Shown piece after piece: positions 13,547 to 14,378 of a DNA stretch of 14,378 nucleotides. A model generated the notes under the pieces. The model was not told the DNA's origin and ran no database searches. It worked only from the letters and a program-made list of their open reading frames with translations. Source of the DNA: JAOPZW01 sp036379935 (GTDB lineage Bacteria > Actinomycetota > Thermoleophilia > Solirubrobacterales > Solirubrobacteraceae); contig DASVFT010000088.1 of NCBI GenBank assembly GCA_036379935.1, positions 1-14,378 of the forward strand. The letters run 5' to 3'. Numbering within the stretch: the stretch's first letter is position 1; the number at the start of each line of letters is the position of its first letter. The translations under genes were made by a program, and so were the position numbers.

Positions 13547-13552
13547 TAGGAT
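13547..13552 (+). promoter_or_regulatory. Putative -10 hexamer TAGGAT for the PPOX gene
   Basis: TAGGAT is the best match to TANNNT in the window and ends exactly 6 nt before the GTG at 13559. No Shine-Dalgarno is present. A short inverted repeat, GGCGG-T-CCGCC (13533-13543), lies just upstream of the hexamer and could be an operator. Confidence 0.5.
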
Positions 13553-13558
13553 CTCGCC

Positions 13559-13978
13559 GTGACCACCATCCCCGACGAGGCCCGCGTGATCCTCGAGGGC
13601 GATGCGCTTGCGCATCTGGTGACGCTCGACGCCGACGGCGACCCGCAGGTCAGCTGCGTGTGGATCGGGGTGGAGGACGACGAGCTCGTCTTCGCCTCGC
13701 TCGGTCCGCGGCGAAAGCTCGACAACATCCGCCGCAACCCGCGCGTGACGCTGTCGGTGGAGGGGACCGAGAGCACGGCGATAGGGCTGAAGGAGTACGT
13801 CGTGGTCCACGGCCACGCGCGCATCGTCGAGGGCGGGGGCCCCGAGCTGCTGCAGCGCCTGGCGCACGTCTACCTCGGTCCCGACGTGAAGTTCCCGCCG
13901 ATGGACGATCCGCCGCCGGGGGTCGTGGTGCGCATCGCGGTCGACCGCCTGGGCGGCGTCGGGCCGTGGGCCGCCTGA
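13559..13978 (+). CDS. PPOX-class (pyridoxamine oxidase-like) flavin/F420 protein
   Basis: The protein has 139 residues forming the split beta-barrel of the pyridoxamine 5'-phosphate oxidase superfamily. The order is LVTLDADGDPQVSCVWI, ELVFASL, RRKLDNIRRNPRVTLSV (51-67), then the strand EYVVVHGHARIVEGG. This pattern resembles the actinobacterial F420-dependent or FMN-binding reductases (the Rv1155-like group) rather than true PdxH. Substrate and cofactor choice (F420 or FMN) cannot be fixed by eye. GTG 13559 is chosen for its fit with the barrel start and the TAGGAT hexamer 6 nt upstream. The gene sits between mltG and aroE, which are adjacent in many actinobacteria, so it may have been inserted there. 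Its end overlaps aroE by 13 nt. Confidence 0.88.
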   Translation: MTTIPDEARVILEGDALAHLVTLDADGDPQVSCVWIGVEDDELVFASLGPRRKLDNIRRNPRVTLSVEGTESTAIGLKEYVVVHGHARIVEGGGPELLQRLAHVYLGPDVKFPPMDDPPPGVVVRIAVDRLGGVGPWAA

Positions 13979-14378
13979 CGCGGCTGGGCGTCCTCGGCTG
14001 GCCGGTCGCGCACAGCCGCTCGCCGGCGATGCAGAACGCCGCGCTTGCGGCGGCCGGGCTCGGCGGCTGGCGCTATCAGCACCTCCCCGTGCCGCCCGAG
14101 CTCTTCGCCGAGACCGTGCCCGCGCTCCCCGCCGTGGGCTTCGTCGGCGCGAACGTCACGATCCCGCACAAGGAGGCGGCGCTTGCGCTCGCCGACGAGG
14201 CAACCGAGACGGCCCGCGCGATCGGCGCCGCCAACACGCTGTCCTTCGGGCCCGACGGCGCCATCGCGGCCGACAACACCGACGCTGCGGGCCTGCTCGG
14301 CGCGCTCGGCGACGAGCGCCCGCGGACGGCCGTCATCCTCGGCGCGGGCGGCTCGGCGCGGGCGGCCGCCTACGCGCT
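13966..14378 (+). CDS. aroE: Shikimate dehydrogenase, N-terminal part
   Basis: The gene runs off the window; about 137 codons are visible. AroE reduces 3-dehydroshikimate to shikimate with NADPH in the chorismate pathway. Seen in order are LGVLGWPVAHSRSPAMQNAA (shikimate-binding S-x-S), GANVTIPHKE with the catalytic lysine, AIGAANTL, ADNTDAAG with the catalytic aspartate, and the start of the nucleotide-binding fold VILGAGGSARA. GTG 13966 gives VGRLTRLGVLGWPV and overlaps the PPOX gene by 13 nt; CTG 13975 is a less likely alternative. No Shine-Dalgarno is evident, so translation probably depends on coupling with the upstream gene. The visible part is intact. Confidence 0.95.
   Translation, partial: MGRLTRLGVLGWPVAHSRSPAMQNAALAAAGLGGWRYQHLPVPPELFAETVPALPAVGFVGANVTIPHKEAALALADEATETARAIGAANTLSFGPDGAIAADNTDAAGLLGALGDERPRTAVILGAGGSARAAAYA

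Noticed and set aside
1..14378. Search for tRNA genes, CRISPR arrays, insertion sequences, toxin-antitoxin or defence genes
   Set aside because: None seen; almost all sequence is accounted for by housekeeping genes with gaps below about 60 nt.

Overview
The window is very GC-rich, with nearly every third codon position G or C, and is packed with housekeeping genes. GTG starts outnumber ATG. The order alaS-ruvX-mltG-aroE is typical of Actinomycetota. The PPOX-family flavoprotein, the short basic two-helix membrane protein and the abundance of start codons without a Shine-Dalgarno sequence suggest a member of the Thermoleophilia/Solirubrobacterales. That placement is inference from gene content and style; no rRNA or other diagnostic marker is present.

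Layout. (1) 2-373: the 3' end of a SAM-dependent methyltransferase, converging on a minus-strand NYN/YacP-like putative RNase (370-744); the two stop codons share the palindrome CTAG. (2) A 39-bp divergent promoter region leads into an M29-like metal-binding protein (784-1728) and a stand-alone glutamate formimidoyltransferase (1734-2585). (3) 2642-6649: a tightly overlapped run of small membrane protein, metallo-beta-lactamase-fold hydrolase, hisS and aspS, each junction a 4-nt GTGA or ATGA overlap. (4) 6691-7338: a membrane-anchored thioredoxin-fold protein with no cysteine at all. (5) 7394-8788: MnmA tRNA 2-thiouridylase fused at its N-terminus to an IscU/NifU-like scaffold domain, overlapping alaS (8785-11373). 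(6) ruvX (11378-11779) and mltG (11817-13499), separated by a 41-bp tandem duplication that leaves a 14-codon coupling mini-ORF. (7) A PPOX-family flavoprotein (13559-13978) and the 5' end of aroE (13966-window end).

Functional themes. Most of the window serves translation: HisRS, AspRS, AlaRS and U34 thiolation. The rest covers Holliday-junction/rRNA nuclease function (RuvX), peptidoglycan strand termination (MltG), and aromatic amino acid and one-carbon metabolism. The most distinctive items are the IscU-MnmA fusion, which lacks the third scaffold cysteine, and the ruvX/mltG duplication, whose only mismatch is synonymous in the ruvX-derived reading and strengthens the mltG Shine-Dalgarno sequence. 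A recurring TANNNT-like hexamer lies 6-8 nt before several start codons, which suggests leaderless transcripts.

I see no tRNA or rRNA gene, CRISPR array, insertion sequence or phage gene. No intergenic gap exceeds about 60 nt.
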